From: Porphyrobacter sp.
Lineage (GTDB): Bacteria > Pseudomonadota > Alphaproteobacteria > Sphingomonadales > Sphingomonadaceae
Direction of reading: 5' to 3'
NCBI GenBank assembly: GCA_027531395.1
Contig: JAPZRO010000004.1
Location: 434,001-498,000 of the forward strand
Length of the DNA: 64,000 bases
In this document: positions 54,328-64,000 of the stretch, piece after piece
Numbering within the stretch: the stretch's first letter is position 1
Layout: every line of letters starts with the position of its first letter
The notes under the pieces: model-generated
Told to the model about the DNA's origin: nothing
Seen by the model: only the letters and a program-made list of their open reading frames with translations
Databases searched by the model: none
Position numbers and translations under genes: made by a program

Positions 54328-55164
54328 ATGGCACTCAAGAACTACAAGCCGACCAGTCCCGCGCGCCGCGGTCTGATCTTGGTCGACAAGTCGGCCCTGT
54401 ACAAGGGCAAGCCGGTCAAGTCGCTTACCGAAGGCAAGCGCAAGACCGGTGGCCGCAACAACAAGGGCCATGTCACCTCGCGTGGCATCGCCGGTGGTCA
54501 CAAGCAGAAGTACCGCTTCATCGACTTCAAGCGTCGCAAGTGGGACATGCCGGCCACCGTCGAGCGTCTCGAGTATGACCCGAACCGCACGGCTTTCATC
54601 GCTCTCGTCAAGTACGAGGACGGCGAGCAGGCCTACATCATCGCTCCGCAGCGTCTCGCTGTCGGCGACACGGTGGTGGCGGGCGAGAAGACCGACACCA
54701 AGCCGGGCAACGCGATGCTGCTGGGCCAGATGCCGGTCGGCACGATCTGCCACAATGTCGAGATGAAGCCGGGCAAGGGTGGCCAGATCGCCCGTTCGGC
54801 CGGCACCTATGTGCAGGTCGTCGGTCGTGACCGCGCTTTCGTCATCGTCCGCCTCAACTCGGGCGAGCAGCGCTACCTGCGCGCCGATTGCATGGGCACG
54901 GTGGGTGCGGTGTCGAACCCCGACAACGGCAACCAGAACTTTGCCAAGGCCGGCCGCTCGCGCTGGATGGGCAAGCGTCCGCTGACCCGCGGCGTTGCGA
55001 AGAACCCGGTCGACCACCCGCACGGTGGTGGTGAAGGCCGCACCTCGGGTGGCCGTCATCCGGTGACCCCGTGGGGCAAGCCGACCAAGGGTGCCCGCAC
55101 GCGCCATAACAAGCAGACGGACAAGATGATCATCCGTTCGCGTCACGCGAAGAAGAAGAGGTAA
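54328..55164 (+). CDS. rplB: 50S ribosomal protein L2
   Basis: The 278-residue protein begins [16 protein letters not shown] and contains [20 protein letters not shown] and the key histidine motif [20 protein letters not shown]2 is required for peptidyl transfer and subunit joining. It lies 23 bp after rplW, standard S10 operon order. Confidence 0.98.
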   Translation: MALKNYKPTSPARRGLILVDKSALYKGKPVKSLTEGKRKTGGRNNKGHVTSRGIAGGHKQKYRFIDFKRRKWDMPATVERLEYDPNRTAFIALVKYEDGEQAYIIAPQRLAVGDTVVAGEKTDTKPGNAMLLGQMPVGTICHNVEMKPGKGGQIARSAGTYVQVVGRDRAFVIVRLNSGEQRYLRADCMGTVGAVSNPDNGNQNFAKAGRSRWMGKRPLTRGVAKNPVDHPHGGGEGRTSGGRHPVTPWGKPTKGARTRHNKQTDKMIIRSRHAKKKR

Positions 55165-55170
55165 GAGACG

Positions 55171-55446
55171 ATGGCACGTTCCGTCTGGAAAGGTCCGTTT
55201 GTCGAGCTGAGCCTGCTGAAGAAGGCTGAAAGCGCGCAGGAAACCACGAACGCCAAGCCGATCAAGACCTGGTCGCGGCGTTCGACGATCCTGCCGCAGT
55301 TCGTCGGGCTCACCTTCAACGTCTACAACGGGCACAAGTTCATTCCCGTTTCGGTTTCGGAAGAAATGGTCGGCCACAAGCTTGGTGAATTTGCGCCCAC
55401 GCGCACCTTCCCCGGTCACGCTGCCGACAAGAAGGGCAAGCGCTAA
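55171..55446 (+). CDS. rpsS: 30S ribosomal protein S19
   Basis: The 91-residue protein ([40 protein letters not shown]) is S19, which binds the 16S head with S13. It overlaps rplV by one base (TAATG). Confidence 0.98.
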   Translation: MARSVWKGPFVELSLLKKAESAQETTNAKPIKTWSRRSTILPQFVGLTFNVYNGHKFIPVSVSEEMVGHKLGEFAPTRTFPGHAADKKGKR

Positions 55447-55823
55447 TGGGCAAGGCAAAGGCACCCCGCCGCGTGGGCGATAACGAGGCGCTGGCCGTCG
55501 GCACCACCATCCGTGGTTCGGCGCAGAAGCTCAACCTCGTTGCTGCCCTGATCCGCGGCAAGAAGGCCGAAGAGGCGATGAACATCCTCGCTTTTTCGAA
55601 GCGGGCGATGGCGCGCGATGCGAGCAAGGTGCTCGCCTCGGCGATCGCCAACGCGGAAAACAACCACAACCTCGATGTCGACGCGCTGATCGTCGCTGAA
55701 GCGAGCGTGGGCAAGTCGGTGACGATGAAGCGCTTCCACACCCGTGGCCGCGGCAAGTCGACCCGGATCCTCAAGCCGTTCTCGCGTCTGCGGATCGTCG
55801 TTCGCGAAGCAGAGGAGGCCTAA
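55446..55823 (+). CDS. rplV: 50S ribosomal protein L22
   Basis: The 125-residue protein ([20 protein letters not shown], then the tunnel-hairpin region ending [20 protein letters not shown]) is L22. Its beta-hairpin lines the exit tunnel and is a macrolide-resistance locus; no unusual change is evident. It is followed by rpsC with 1 bp between. Confidence 0.97.
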   Translation: MGKAKAPRRVGDNEALAVGTTIRGSAQKLNLVAALIRGKKAEEAMNILAFSKRAMARDASKVLASAIANAENNHNLDVDALIVAEASVGKSVTMKRFHTRGRGKSTRILKPFSRLRIVVREAEEA

Positions 55824-55824
55824 G

Positions 55825-56520
55825 ATGGGTCAGAAGAGCAATCCGATCGGTCTGCGTCTGCAGATCAACCGCACCTGGGACAGCCGCTGGTACGCCGAAG
55901 GGCGTGACTACGCGGGCCTGCTCAAGGAAGACCTCGCGATCCGCAAGTACGTCATGGAAAACCTGCCGCAGGCGGCGATTTCCAAGGTCGTGATCGAGCG
56001 TCCGGCCAAGCTGTGCCGCGTTTCGATCTTTGCTGCGCGTCCGGGCGTCATCATCGGCAAGAAGGGCGCGGACATCGAGAAGCTGCGCTCCAAGCTCGCC
56101 AAGATGACCGCGAGCGAGGTGAAGCTGAACATCGTCGAGATCCGCAAGCCGGAAATCGATGCCAAGCTCGTTGCGCAGGGCATTGCCGACCAGCTGGTGC
56201 GCCGCGTGGCGTTCCGCCGGGCGATGAAGCGTGCCGTGCAGTCGGCGCTCCGTCTGGGTGCCGAAGGCATCAAGATCGTTTGTGGCGGCCGTCTCGGCGG
56301 GGCGGAAATCGCCCGCGTCGAATGGTACCGCGAAGGCCGCGTTCCGCTCCACACCCTGCGTGCGAACATCGACTATGCCGAAGCCGAGGCGCTCACCGCC
56401 TACGGGATCATCGGCATCAAGGTGTGGATCTTCAAGGGCGAGATCCTCGCTCACGATCCGACCGCGCAGGACCGCCTGATGATGGAAGCCCAGACTTCCG
56501 GCGTCCGTCCGGCTCGTTGA
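55825..56520 (+). CDS. rpsC: 30S ribosomal protein S3
   Basis: From ATG 55825 the 231-residue protein has [22 protein letters not shown]-domain residues [15 protein letters not shown], and [13 protein letters not shown], as in S3. It forms part of the mRNA entry channel helicase. The start follows an AGAGGAGG ribosome site at the end of rplV. Confidence 0.97.
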   Translation: MGQKSNPIGLRLQINRTWDSRWYAEGRDYAGLLKEDLAIRKYVMENLPQAAISKVVIERPAKLCRVSIFAARPGVIIGKKGADIEKLRSKLAKMTASEVKLNIVEIRKPEIDAKLVAQGIADQLVRRVAFRRAMKRAVQSALRLGAEGIKIVCGGRLGGAEIARVEWYREGRVPLHTLRANIDYAEAEALTAYGIIGIKVWIFKGEILAHDPTAQDRLMMEAQTSGVRPAR

Positions 56521-56531
56521 GGTAACAGACA

Positions 56532-56966
56532 ATGTTGCAACCGAAGAAAACCAAGTTCCGCAAGCAGTTCAAGGGCCGGATCAAGGGCGAAGCCAAGGGT
56601 GGCACCACCCTCAACTTCGGCTCCTACGGGCTCAAGGCGCTTGAGCCGGAGCGTGTCACCGCCCGCCAGATCGAAGCGGCTCGCCGTGCGATCACCCGTC
56701 ACATCAAGCGTCAGGGCCGTCTCTGGATCCGCGTGTTCCCCGATGTGCCGGTGTCGAAGAAGCCTGCCGAAGTCCGTCAGGGTAAGGGCAAGGGTTCGGT
56801 CGAATACTGGGCAGCCAAGGTGAAGCCGGGCCGCATCCTGTTCGAACTCGACGGCGTTGCCGGCCCGCTGGCCGCCGAGGCATTCGAGCGTGCAGCGATG
56901 AAGCTGCCGATCAAGACCAAGGTTGTCGCCCGTCTCGGCGACACCAGCCACCTGGGAGGCGAATAA
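56532..56966 (+). CDS. rplP: 50S ribosomal protein L16
   Basis: The 144-residue protein ([60 protein letters not shown]) is L16, which sits near the A-site tRNA and is a target of evernimicin resistance. Its end overlaps rpmC by one base. Confidence 0.97.
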   Translation: MLQPKKTKFRKQFKGRIKGEAKGGTTLNFGSYGLKALEPERVTARQIEAARRAITRHIKRQGRLWIRVFPDVPVSKKPAEVRQGKGKGSVEYWAAKVKPGRILFELDGVAGPLAAEAFERAAMKLPIKTKVVARLGDTSHLGGE

Positions 56967-57178
56967 TGGCCGATATCGCGGACCTTCGCACCAAGACCGA
57001 TGACCAGCTGAACGCCGAGCTCACCGAGCTCAAGCGCGAGCAGTTCAACCTGCGGTTCCAGGCTGCGACCAACCAGCTCGAGGCTCCCTCGCGCATCCGT
57101 CAGGTGCGCCGGACCATCGCGCAGATCAAGACGCTGCAGAGCGAGCGTGCGGCGAAAGCCGCCGCCGCCAAGGCGTAA
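56966..57178 (+). CDS. rpmC: 50S ribosomal protein L29
   Basis: The 70-residue two-helix protein ([35 protein letters not shown]) is L29, which lies near the tunnel exit with L23. The start overlaps the rplP stop. Confidence 0.96.
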   Translation: MADIADLRTKTDDQLNAELTELKREQFNLRFQAATNQLEAPSRIRQVRRTIAQIKTLQSERAAKAAAAKA

Positions 57179-57190
57179 GGAGTAAGCACA

Positions 57191-57481
57191 ATGCCCAAGC
57201 GCATCCTCGTCGGGACTGTGACCTCCGACAAGACCGACAAGACCGTCACCGTGAAGGTCGAACGCAAGGTGAAGCACCCGCTCTACGGGAAGATCATCCG
57301 TCGTTCGAAGAAGTATCACGCGCACGACGAGAACAACGAATACACCGTGGGCGATGTCGTGCGGATCGAAGAGACCCGTCCGATTTCGAAGACCAAGACC
57401 TGGGCCGTCAAGGACCGGGTCGTCGCGGGCGGCACCCAGGCGATCGAGGCTGATCTCGACGTCGCGGAAGCCGGCAACTGA
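57191..57481 (+). CDS. rpsQ: 30S ribosomal protein S17
   Basis: The 96-residue OB-fold protein ([40 protein letters not shown]) is S17, a primary 16S-binding protein. A C-terminal extension beyond residue 80 ([12 protein letters not shown]) is somewhat longer than in E. coli. A 75-bp gap precedes rplN. Confidence 0.97.
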   Translation: MPKRILVGTVTSDKTDKTVTVKVERKVKHPLYGKIIRRSKKYHAHDENNEYTVGDVVRIEETRPISKTKTWAVKDRVVAGGTQAIEADLDVAEAGN

Positions 57482-57556
57482 ATTAGCGTAAACGGAACTG
57501 CCGGGCCCCGGTCGGATCGGGCGTCCCGGTAAGCCAGTGAGAAGGAAGACGGATCA

Positions 57557-57925
57557 ATGATCCAGATGCAATCCAATCTCGACGTCGCGGACAACAGCGG
57601 CGCCAAGCGCGTCCAGTGCATCAAGGTGCTGGGCGGGTCGAAGCGTCGTACCGCGGGCGTCGGCGACGTGATCGTCGTCTCCATCAAGGAGGCGCAACCG
57701 CGCGCGAAGGTCAAGAAGGGCGACGTTCACCGCGCCGTGATCGTGCGTACCCGCAAGGACGTGCGCCGTCCGGATGGCACCGTCATCCGTTTCGACACCA
57801 ATGCCGCCGTGCTGGTCAACAAGAACGAGGAGCCGATCGGCACCCGTATCTTTGGCCCGGTGGTGCGTGAACTGCGCTCGCGCGGCTTCATGAAGATCAT
57901 CTCGCTTGCTCCGGAGGTGCTGTAA
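57557..57925 (+). CDS. rplN: 50S ribosomal protein L14
   Basis: The 122-residue protein ([20 protein letters not shown]... [28 protein letters not shown]) is L14, at the subunit interface. It overlaps rplX by one base (TAATG) and opens the spc section. Confidence 0.98.
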   Translation: MIQMQSNLDVADNSGAKRVQCIKVLGGSKRRTAGVGDVIVVSIKEAQPRAKVKKGDVHRAVIVRTRKDVRRPDGTVIRFDTNAAVLVNKNEEPIGTRIFGPVVRELRSRGFMKIISLAPEVL

Positions 57926-58245
57926 TGTCGGCCGCCAAGATCAAGAAGGGTGACAGCGTCGTCGTGCTGTCGGGCAAGGACAAGGGTCGCACCGGTACGG
58001 TCTCCCAGGTTCTCCCGAAGGACGGCAAGGTTGTCGTCGAGGGCGTGAACATCGTCGCCCGTCACCGCAAGCCCAGCCAGCAGAACCCGCAGGGTGGCAT
58101 CGACCGGTTCCCGGCCCCGATGCACATCTCGAAGGTTGCTGTGGCTGATCCCAAGACTGGCAAGCCCACCCGCGTCCGTTTCGAAGTGAAGGACGGCAAG
58201 AAGGTGCGCGTTGCCGTGAAGAGCGGGGAGACCATCAATGGCTGA
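57925..58245 (+). CDS. rplX: 50S ribosomal protein L24
   Basis: The 106-residue protein ([40 protein letters not shown]) has a KOW motif and is L24, an early assembly initiator. Its end overlaps rplE by 8 bp. Confidence 0.97.
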   Translation: MSAAKIKKGDSVVVLSGKDKGRTGTVSQVLPKDGKVVVEGVNIVARHRKPSQQNPQGGIDRFPAPMHISKVAVADPKTGKPTRVRFEVKDGKKVRVAVKSGETING

Positions 58246-58825
58246 TGCAACCTACACGCCGCGGATGAAGGCGAAGTACGACGCCGAAATCGTCAAGGCG
58301 ATGACCGAGAAGTTTGGTTACACGAACCGTCTCGAAGTCCCGAAGATCGAGAAGATCACGCTCAACATGGGTGTGGGCGAAGCGAGCCAGGACAAGAAGA
58401 AGGTCCAGACCGCTGCCGAGGAAATGGCGCTGATCGCCGGCCAGAAGCCGGTCATCACCATCGCCAAGAAGTCGATCGCGCAGTTCAAGCTGCGTGAAGG
58501 CATGCCGATCGGTTGCAAGGTCACCCTGCGCCGCGAACGCATGTACGAATTCCTCGATCGTCTCGTGACCGTGGCCATGCCGCGCATCCGTGACTTCCGT
58601 GGTCTGAACGCCAAGTCGTTCGATGGCCGCGGCAACTACGCGATGGGTCTCAAGGAACAGATCGTGTTCCCGGAAATCAGCTACGACAAGATCGAGAAGG
58701 TGCGTGGGATGGACATCATCGTCACCACCACTGCCAAGACCGACGAAGAGGCGCGCGAGCTGCTGCGTCTGTTCGGTTTCCCCTTCCAGGGCGAAGCCAA
58801 GGGTGAACAGAAGGAGGCGGCGTGA
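58238..58825 (+). CDS. rplE: 50S ribosomal protein L5
   Basis: The 195-residue protein ([38 protein letters not shown]) is L5, which binds 5S rRNA. A C-terminal extension ([13 protein letters not shown]) beyond E. coli L5 is seen. The start lies inside the end of rplX. Confidence 0.97.
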   Translation: MADATYTPRMKAKYDAEIVKAMTEKFGYTNRLEVPKIEKITLNMGVGEASQDKKKVQTAAEEMALIAGQKPVITIAKKSIAQFKLREGMPIGCKVTLRRERMYEFLDRLVTVAMPRIRDFRGLNAKSFDGRGNYAMGLKEQIVFPEISYDKIEKVRGMDIIVTTTAKTDEEARELLRLFGFPFQGEAKGEQKEAA

Positions 58826-58867
58826 GCCGCTTCCTCGTAGAGACACGAAAGAAGAGAGCTTAAGTCC

Positions 58868-59173
58868 ATGGCGAAACTGAGTTCGATCAACAAGAACGAA
58901 CGCCGCAAGAAGCTCGTCAAGCAGTACGCTGCGAAGTACGAGAAGCTGAAGGCGATCGCTGACGATGAGTCCCTCGACGAGACCGAGCGTCTGGTCGCGC
59001 GCCTCAAGATGGCGGAAATCCCGCGCAACGCGAACCCGACCCGGGTGCGCAACCGCTGCGCCACCACCGGCCGCCCCCGCGGCTACTACCGCAAGTTCGG
59101 CATCAACCGTATCGAACTGCGCGAACTCGGCAACAGCGGGATGATTCCCGGTCTGACCAAGTCGAGCTGGTGA
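58868..59173 (+). CDS. rpsN: 30S ribosomal protein S14 (zinc-free type)
   Basis: The 101-residue protein ([40 protein letters not shown]) is the long S14 form with one Cys and no CxxC zinc site, as usual in proteobacteria. A 42-bp gap separates it from rplE. Confidence 0.97.
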   Translation: MAKLSSINKNERRKKLVKQYAAKYEKLKAIADDESLDETERLVARLKMAEIPRNANPTRVRNRCATTGRPRGYYRKFGINRIELRELGNSGMIPGLTKSSW

Positions 59174-59184
59174 GGACCAAGTAG

Positions 59185-59580
59185 ATGGCTATGACCGATC
59201 CCCTGGGTGACATGCTCACCCGCATCCGCAACGGCCAGCAGGCGAAGAAGGACTCGGTCCTCACGCCCGCTAGCAAGCTGCGCGCCAACGTTCTCGAAGT
59301 GCTCCAGCGCGAGGGCTACATCCGTGGCTACTCCGAGGACAACTCGGGCAAGCACCCGGCGCTGCGGATCGAACTGAAGTATTTCGAAGGCGAGCCCGCG
59401 ATCAAGCACGTGGCCCGCGTCTCGAAGCCCGGCCGCCGCGTCTATTCGGGTTCCAAGGAACTCCCGACGATCCGCAACGGTCTTGGCATCACCATCGTCT
59501 CGACGCCGCGCGGCGTGCTCTCGGATGCCGAGGCACGCAGCCACAACGTCGGCGGCGAAGTGCTGGCGGAGGTGTTCTGA
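59185..59580 (+). CDS. rpsH: 30S ribosomal protein S8
   Basis: The 131-residue protein ([20 protein letters not shown], ending [20 protein letters not shown]) is S8, an rRNA-binding assembly protein that represses the spc operon in E. coli. Its stop overlaps the rplF start (TGATG). Confidence 0.97.
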   Translation: MAMTDPLGDMLTRIRNGQQAKKDSVLTPASKLRANVLEVLQREGYIRGYSEDNSGKHPALRIELKYFEGEPAIKHVARVSKPGRRVYSGSKELPTIRNGLGITIVSTPRGVLSDAEARSHNVGGEVLAEVF

Positions 59581-60113
59581 TGAGCCGCATCGGCAAAAGG
59601 CCGGTGGCGATCCCTGGCGGGGTGACGGCCACCATCGATAACGGCACGCTGAGCGTGAAGGGCCCCAAGGGCACCCTGACGCTGGGTCTGTCCGACCTCA
59701 TCGACTACAAGGTCGAAGAGGGCGAGATCCTGGTCAAGCCGGCCAATGACAGCAAGCAGGCGCGCGCCTTCTGGGGCATGCAGCGCACGCTGGTGTCGAA
59801 CTTGGTCGAAGGCGTCACCGACGGCTTCACCAAGGTGCTCGTCATCAAGGGCGTCGGCTACCGTGCGAATGCGCAGGGCTCCACGCTCAAGCTGCAGCTC
59901 GGCTACAGCCACGATGTCGATCTTCCGGTTCCGGCCGGTCTCGAGGTGAAGACCCCGGACCAGACCACGATCGAGATCTCGGGCATCGACAAGCAGGCCG
60001 TTGGCCAGTTCGCCGCCGAAATCCGCCGCTGGCGCAAGCCCGAGCCCTACAAGGGCAAGGGTATCGCCTATCGCGGCGAGTACATCTTCCGCAAGGAAGG
60101 GAAGAAGAAGTAA
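59580..60113 (+). CDS. rplF: 50S ribosomal protein L6
   Basis: The 177-residue protein ([20 protein letters not shown], then [20 protein letters not shown]) is L6, which lies near the factor-binding site. It ends 1 bp before rplR. Confidence 0.97.
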   Translation: MSRIGKRPVAIPGGVTATIDNGTLSVKGPKGTLTLGLSDLIDYKVEEGEILVKPANDSKQARAFWGMQRTLVSNLVEGVTDGFTKVLVIKGVGYRANAQGSTLKLQLGYSHDVDLPVPAGLEVKTPDQTTIEISGIDKQAVGQFAAEIRRWRKPEPYKGKGIAYRGEYIFRKEGKKK

Positions 60114-60114
60114 G

Positions 60115-60459
60115 ATGGCAAAGCTTTCCCTTTTCGAACGTCGCCGTCGCCGGGTCCGCACTGCGCTGCGTGCGCGTGCCGGTGGCAAGCCGCGTCTGTC
60201 GGTGCACCGCACCGGTCGCCACATCTACGCCCAGATCATCGACGATGCCGCTGGCCGCACCGTGGCTGCCGCCTCGACGCTGGGTGTCAAGGCGAGCGGC
60301 GCCAACGTTTCGGCTGCGGCCGAAGTTGGCAAGCAGATTGCCGAGGCTGCCAAGAAGGCGGGCGTGACCAATGTCGTGTTCGATCGCGGCGGGTTCCTGT
60401 TCCATGGCCGCGTCAAGGCGCTGGCCGATGCCGCCCGTGAAGGCGGGCTGGAGTTCTGA
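60115..60459 (+). CDS. rplR: 50S ribosomal protein L18
   Basis: From ATG 60115 the 114-residue protein ([40 protein letters not shown]) is L18, a 5S-rRNA-binding protein. A longer in-frame upstream ORF overlaps rplF and is rejected. rpsE follows after 2 bp. Confidence 0.97.
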   Translation: MAKLSLFERRRRRVRTALRARAGGKPRLSVHRTGRHIYAQIIDDAAGRTVAAASTLGVKASGANVSAAAEVGKQIAEAAKKAGVTNVVFDRGGFLFHGRVKALADAAREGGLEF

Positions 60460-60461
60460 TC

Positions 60462-61172
60462 ATGGCTGACGAAAACACCATCGAAACCCCCGACGTGGCG
60501 GGTGACATCGGCGGCGATGCCGGCGAGACCCAGGGCCGTCGTGGTCGTGGCCGTGGCGGCAACCGCGAAGGCGGCGAAGGCCGTGGTCGCGGTCGCGGCA
60601 ACCGTGACGATCGTCGCGGCGGCAAGCAGGAAGAAGACGACGGCATCATCGAGAAGCTGGTGCACATCAACCGCGTCTCGAAGACCGTGAAGGGCGGCAA
60701 GCGCTTCGGCTTTGCAGCGCTGGTCGTGGTCGGCGACGGCCAGGGCCGCGTCGGCTTCGGCCACGGCAAGGCTCGCGAAGTGCCCGAAGCGATCACCAAG
60801 GCGACCGCTTCGGCCCGCAAGAAGATGATCCGCGTTCCGCTCAAGGAAGGCCGCACCCTGCACCACGACGGCAACGGCCGTTTCGGCGCGGGCAAGGTGA
60901 CCGTCCGTTCGGCCCCTCCGGGGACCGGCATCATCGCGGGTGGTCCGATGCGCGCCGTGTTCGAGAGCCTCGGCGTCGCCGACGTGGTGACCAAGTCGGT
61001 CGGCACCTCGAACCCCTACAACATGATCCGCGCCACCTTCGACGCGCTGTCTGAGCAGACTTCGCCGAAGTCGGTTGCCCAGCGTCGCGGCAAGAAGGTT
61101 GCCGACCTGCTGGGTCGGGGCGGGGCCAGCGCAGCCGAGGCGGAAGCCGAAGCTGCCGCGATCGTGGAGTAA
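60462..61172 (+). CDS. rpsE: 30S ribosomal protein S5 with RGG-rich N-terminal extension
   Basis: The 236-residue protein has the S5 core from about residue 58 ([40 protein letters not shown]) and a tail with Ala/Glu. The first 57 residues form an acidic start followed by an Arg-Gly-rich extension ([20 protein letters not shown]) not present in E. coli S5 (167 residues). S5 guards decoding accuracy and spectinomycin binding. The extension may contact RNA. Confidence 0.96.
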   Translation: MADENTIETPDVAGDIGGDAGETQGRRGRGRGGNREGGEGRGRGRGNRDDRRGGKQEEDDGIIEKLVHINRVSKTVKGGKRFGFAALVVVGDGQGRVGFGHGKAREVPEAITKATASARKKMIRVPLKEGRTLHHDGNGRFGAGKVTVRSAPPGTGIIAGGPMRAVFESLGVADVVTKSVGTSNPYNMIRATFDALSEQTSPKSVAQRRGKKVADLLGRGGASAAEAEAEAAAIVE

Positions 61173-61178
61173 ACGACA

Positions 61179-61355
61179 ATGGCTACCATCAAGATCAAGC
61201 AGGTGGGTTCGCCCATCCGTCGTCCCGCCAGCCAGCGCCAGATCCTCATCGGTCTGGGTCTGAACAAGATGCACAAGGTGGTCGAGCGTCAGGACACCCC
61301 CGAGGTGCGCGGCGCGATCGCCAAGATCCCGCATCTGGTGCAGGTGATCGACTAA
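61179..61355 (+). CDS. rpmD: 50S ribosomal protein L30
   Basis: The 58-residue protein ([20 protein letters not shown], ending HLVQVID) is L30 and lies between rpsE and rplO as expected. It is too short for many gene callers. The start is 6 bp after the rpsE stop. Confidence 0.95.
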   Translation: MATIKIKQVGSPIRRPASQRQILIGLGLNKMHKVVERQDTPEVRGAIAKIPHLVQVID

Positions 61356-61363
61356 AATCAGGT

Positions 61364-61386
61364 AAGGCCTCGCTTGTCGGGGCCTT
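61364..61386 (+). terminator. Hairpin between rpmD and rplO
   Basis: AAGGCC (61364-61369) and GGCCTT (61381-61386) form a stem just after rpmD, followed by GCTTTC. As the downstream genes are spc operon members, it would be a partial terminator or an mRNA-processing site. Confidence 0.4.
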
Positions 61387-61428
61387 GCTTTCTATCAGCG
61401 CGACAAAAGCGAAAGCGAGTGCACGACT

Positions 61429-61953
61429 ATGAAACTGAATGACATCCGCGACAACGCCGGTGCCCGCAAGGGCCGCGTCCGCGTCGGCCGTGGTATCGGC
61501 TCGGGCAAGGGCAAGACCTCGGCACGCGGCCAGAAGGGCCAGAAGGCCCGTTCGGGCGTTGCCATCAAGGGCTTCGAAGGCGGCCAGATGCCGCTCCACA
61601 TGCGCCTCCCGAAGCGCGGCTTCAACAACCCGTTCGGCAAGGACTATGCCGAGGTGAACGTCGGCATGATCCAGAAGTTCATCGACGCGGGCAAGCTCGA
61701 TGCCAAGGCCACCATCACCGAGGAAGCGCTGCGCGCAGCGGGCCTCGTGCGCGGCGGCAAGGACGGCGTGCGTCTGCTCGGCAAGGGTGAAATCACCGCC
61801 AAGGCGACCTTCGCCGTGACCGGCGCGACCAAGGGCGCGATCGCTGCGGTCGAAAAGGCCGGCGGCAGCGTCGAAGTGGCTCCGGCCCCGACCCCCGAGC
61901 ACGAAAAGAAGCTCGCCCGCCGCGACGCCAACAAGACGGCGAAGGCGAAGTAA
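61429..61953 (+). CDS. rplO: 50S ribosomal protein L15
   Basis: The 174-residue protein ([40 protein letters not shown]) is L15, a late-assembly protein. A C-terminal charged extension ([19 protein letters not shown]) exceeds the E. coli length (144). secY follows after 142 bp and a strong hairpin. Confidence 0.97.
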   Translation: MKLNDIRDNAGARKGRVRVGRGIGSGKGKTSARGQKGQKARSGVAIKGFEGGQMPLHMRLPKRGFNNPFGKDYAEVNVGMIQKFIDAGKLDAKATITEEALRAAGLVRGGKDGVRLLGKGEITAKATFAVTGATKGAIAAVEKAGGSVEVAPAPTPEHEKKLARRDANKTAKAK

Positions 61954-61966
61954 TCGACGAAATGGT

Positions 61967-61999
61967 GAGCGCGGGGGTTCGACATTGGCCCCCGCGCTC
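61967..61999 (+). terminator. Strong hairpin between rplO and secY
   Basis: GAGCGCGGGGG (61967-61977) pairs perfectly with CCCCCGCGCTC (61989-61999). The T-run after it (CTATTTACG) is weak, so it may reduce but not stop readthrough into secY. Confidence 0.5.
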
Positions 62000-62095
62000 C
62001 CTATTTACGCTCCCGCACGCCGCAGCGGCCCTTGTCCAAGGGCGATTTCGCTGACCCGGCGGGTCCGGATCAAGAGCTAGGATCGACGACATCCC

Positions 62096-63460
62096 ATGGC
62101 ATCACGCGCCGACAATATCGCGAGCAACCTCAACCTCGGCAATTTCGCCAAGGCCACCGAGCTCCGCCAGCGCATCTGGTTCACGATCGGGGCGCTGATC
62201 GTCTTCCGTTTCCTGAGCTTCGTGCCGCTGCCCGGCGTCAACCCGCTGATCCTCAGCGAGCTGTATGACCAGACCCGTGGCGGCATCCTCGATTTGTTCA
62301 ACACCTTTTCGGGCGGCAGCCTCGAGCGCATGAGTCTCATCGCGCTCGGCGTGATGCCCTACATCACCGCCTCGATCGTGGTGCAGATGGCTTCGGCGCT
62401 GCACCCGACGCTTGCCGCGCTCAAGAAGGAAGGCGCCACTGGGCGCCAGAAGCTGAACCAGTACACCCGCTACGGCGCGGTGTTCCTGTGCGCGATCCAG
62501 GGCTATTTCCTCGCGGTCGGCCTCGAAAGCTTCGGCGCGCAGAGCGGCCTGCAGGCGGTGGTTGATCCCGGCTACATGTTCCGCATCGTTGCCGTCATCA
62601 ACCTCGTTGGCGGTACCATGTTCCTGCTGTGGCTGGGCGAGCAGATCACCAGTCGTGGCATCGGCAACGGCGTTTCGCTGATCATCATGGCGGGCATCGT
62701 CGCCCAGTTCCCGACCTTCGGTTCCAACCTGTTCGAAGGCGGCCGCACCGGCTCGATTGCGCCGGTCATCATCATCGGCTTCATCGCCATGGTGGTGGGC
62801 CTGATCCTGCTGATCTCCTTCATGGAGCGCGCCCAGCGCCGCCTGCTGATCCAGTATCCCAAGCGCGCGACGCAGAACGGGATGATGCAGGCCGACCGTT
62901 CGCACCTGCCGCTCAAGATCAACACCGCGGGCGTGATCCCGCCGATCTTCGCCAGCTCGCTGCTGCTGCTGCCGCTGACCATCTCGCAGTTCGCCGGCCA
63001 GTCGGTCGACACCGAGAGCGGGTTCTACACCGTGATCCAGTCGCTCAACCAGTATCTCGCTCACGGGCAGCCGCTCTACATGGCGCTCTATGCGACCGGC
63101 ATCATCTTCTTCTGCTTCTTCTATACCGCGGTGGTGTTCAACCCCGAGGAGACGGCGGACAACCTGAAGAAGAACGGCGGCTTCATCCCCGGCATCCGTC
63201 CGGGCAAGCGCACCGCGGACTATCTCGAATATGTCCTCACCCGCATCACCGTGATCGGCGCGATCTATCTGACGCTGGTCTGCGTGCTGCCGGAGTACAT
63301 GATCGCCCAGACCGGCATTCCGCTGTTCCTGGGCGGCACCAGCCTGCTGATCGTCGTCAACGTCACCGTCGACACGATCACCCAGGTCCAGTCGCACCTG
63401 CTGGCGCACCAGTATGGCGATCTCATCAAGAAGGCCAAGCTCAAGGGGCGGATGCGCTGA
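62096..63460 (+). CDS. secY: Preprotein translocase subunit SecY
   Basis: The 454-residue protein has ten membrane segments (IWFTIGALIVFRFLSFVPLPG, then FRIVAVINLVGGTMFLLWLGEQITSRGIGNG and GAIYLTLVCVLPEYM) and the SecY signature PGVNPLI/LGVMPYITASIVVQM. SecY is the channel of the Sec translocon. adk follows after 105 bp, as in most bacteria. Confidence 0.97.
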   Translation: MASRADNIASNLNLGNFAKATELRQRIWFTIGALIVFRFLSFVPLPGVNPLILSELYDQTRGGILDLFNTFSGGSLERMSLIALGVMPYITASIVVQMASALHPTLAALKKEGATGRQKLNQYTRYGAVFLCAIQGYFLAVGLESFGAQSGLQAVVDPGYMFRIVAVINLVGGTMFLLWLGEQITSRGIGNGVSLIIMAGIVAQFPTFGSNLFEGGRTGSIAPVIIIGFIAMVVGLILLISFMERAQRRLLIQYPKRATQNGMMQADRSHLPLKINTAGVIPPIFASSLLLLPLTISQFAGQSVDTESGFYTVIQSLNQYLAHGQPLYMALYATGIIFFCFFYTAVVFNPEETADNLKKNGGFIPGIRPGKRTADYLEYVLTRITVIGAIYLTLVCVLPEYMIAQTGIPLFLGGTSLLIVVNVTVDTITQVQSHLLAHQYGDLIKKAKLKGRMR

Positions 63461-63527
63461 GGTCAGGCCCAAGTCTGATACTTGACGCAAGCACCACCAT
63501 GGTTGAACCCGCAGTTCTGAAAGCAAG

Positions 63528-63547
63528 CCGCCGGCATGAACCGGCGG
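63528..63547 (+). promoter_or_regulatory. Hairpin just upstream of adk
   Basis: CCGCCGG (63528-63534) pairs with CCGGCGG (63541-63547) around CATGAA, 6 bp before the adk ribosome site GGGGGA (63554-63559). It could slow or tune adk translation; no T-run follows. Confidence 0.35.
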
Positions 63548-63565
63548 TGTAATGGGGGACGGTTC

Positions 63566-64000
63566 GTGAACATCATTCTTCTTGGTCCTCCCGGAGCAGG
63601 CAAGGGCACGCAGAGCGCCGGACTGGTCGAGCGGCACGGCATGCGCCAGCTTTCGACCGGCGACATGCTGCGCGCCGCGGTCAAGGCCGGCACGCCGGTC
63701 GGGCTCAAGGCCAAGGCCGTGATGGAGCGCGGCGAGCTGGTCTCGGACGAGATCGTCTCGGACCTGATCGACGCGGAACTCGCTGCGATGGGCCCGGAAA
63801 CCGGCGCCATCTTCGACGGCTACCCGCGCACCGCCGCACAGGCCGATTCGCTCGACGCGATCCTCGCCCGCAACGGCCGCGCGCTCGATCACGTGATCGA
63901 GCTCGAAGTCGACGAGGACGCGCTGGTCGAGCGCATCACCGGCCGCTTCTCCTGCGCCAATTGCGGTGCGCTCTATCACGACACCGCCAATCCGCCCGCC
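63566..64000 (+). CDS. adk: Adenylate kinase, 3' truncated by window
   Basis: GTG 63566, 6 bp after GGGGGA, opens a frame to the window end (145 codons). It starts NIILLGPPGAGKGTQSAGL (P-loop), continues STGDMLRAAV and IFDGYPRTAAQADSLD, and enters the LID with SCANCGALYH, the first Cys-x2-Cys of a zinc-type lid. Adenylate kinase interconverts ATP, AMP and ADP. The rest, including the second Cys pair, lies outside. Confidence 0.95.
   Translation, partial: MNIILLGPPGAGKGTQSAGLVERHGMRQLSTGDMLRAAVKAGTPVGLKAKAVMERGELVSDEIVSDLIDAELAAMGPETGAIFDGYPRTAAQADSLDAILARNGRALDHVIELEVDEDALVERITGRFSCANCGALYHDTANPPA

Noticed and set aside
62102..63979. Minus-strand frame opposite secY and adk
   Set aside because: SecY and Adk are unmistakable on the plus strand.

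Overview
The window is a high-GC bacterial chromosome segment, most likely from an alphaproteobacterium of the order Sphingomonadales (Erythrobacteraceae-like). That placement rests on family-level recognition of the proteins, on the run rpsL-rpsG-fusA-tuf-rpsJ...secY-adk, and on short intergenic repeats of a style I associate with this group; no 16S gene is present to confirm it.

Layout. 1-4710: envelope or polysaccharide membrane glycosyltransferases (GtrA end, STT3-like protein, GT39-like protein, DPM1-like GT2). 4854-8332: copper-resistance operon (CueR-like MerR regulator, CopA, CopB, CopC), followed by a convergent membrane protein. 9102-9303: debris resembling pieces of the island. 9727-17617: an integrated element of about 7.9 kb inserted in the 3' end of tRNA-Gln(UUG). 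It has a tyrosine integrase, attL/attR core repeats, 35-bp arm-type repeats at both ends, a coiled-coil HTH protein beside 25-bp-spaced iterons, a second operator-like repeat family on both sides of a module of small unknown and zinc-ribbon genes, a serine recombinase with res-like sites, and two orphan genes each framed by the same upstream and downstream repeats.

17755-33833: core metabolism and stress genes: YghU-like GST, NAD synthetase, two transporters, an AzoR/pirin/LysR redox module, a GST-TrhO-membrane protein-IlvE chain behind a probable attenuator, TlyA, lipoproteins, TspO, UbiK, RecO and LeuB. 33838-44194: a GT2-GtrA fusion, a GIY-YIG gene between perfect inverted repeats, a PMT-like glycosyltransferase, a TetR module, MetZ, an FkbM methyltransferase, a DsbA-fold isomerase, a VanX-like dipeptidase, ApaG and a GcvA-like regulator. 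44599-46659: a lower-GC solitary GmrSD-type (DUF262/DUF1524) putative anti-phage nuclease, inserted just upstream of the str operon.

47145-64000: the complete str, S10 and spc ribosomal operons through secY, ending in a truncated adk. S12 carries Arg at position 88, where many bacteria have Lys. Structured leaders occur before rpsJ and between rpsJ and rplC. The most unusual parts of the window are the repeat architecture of the tRNA-Gln island, the GIY-YIG gene bounded by inverted repeats, and the candidate ilvE attenuator.
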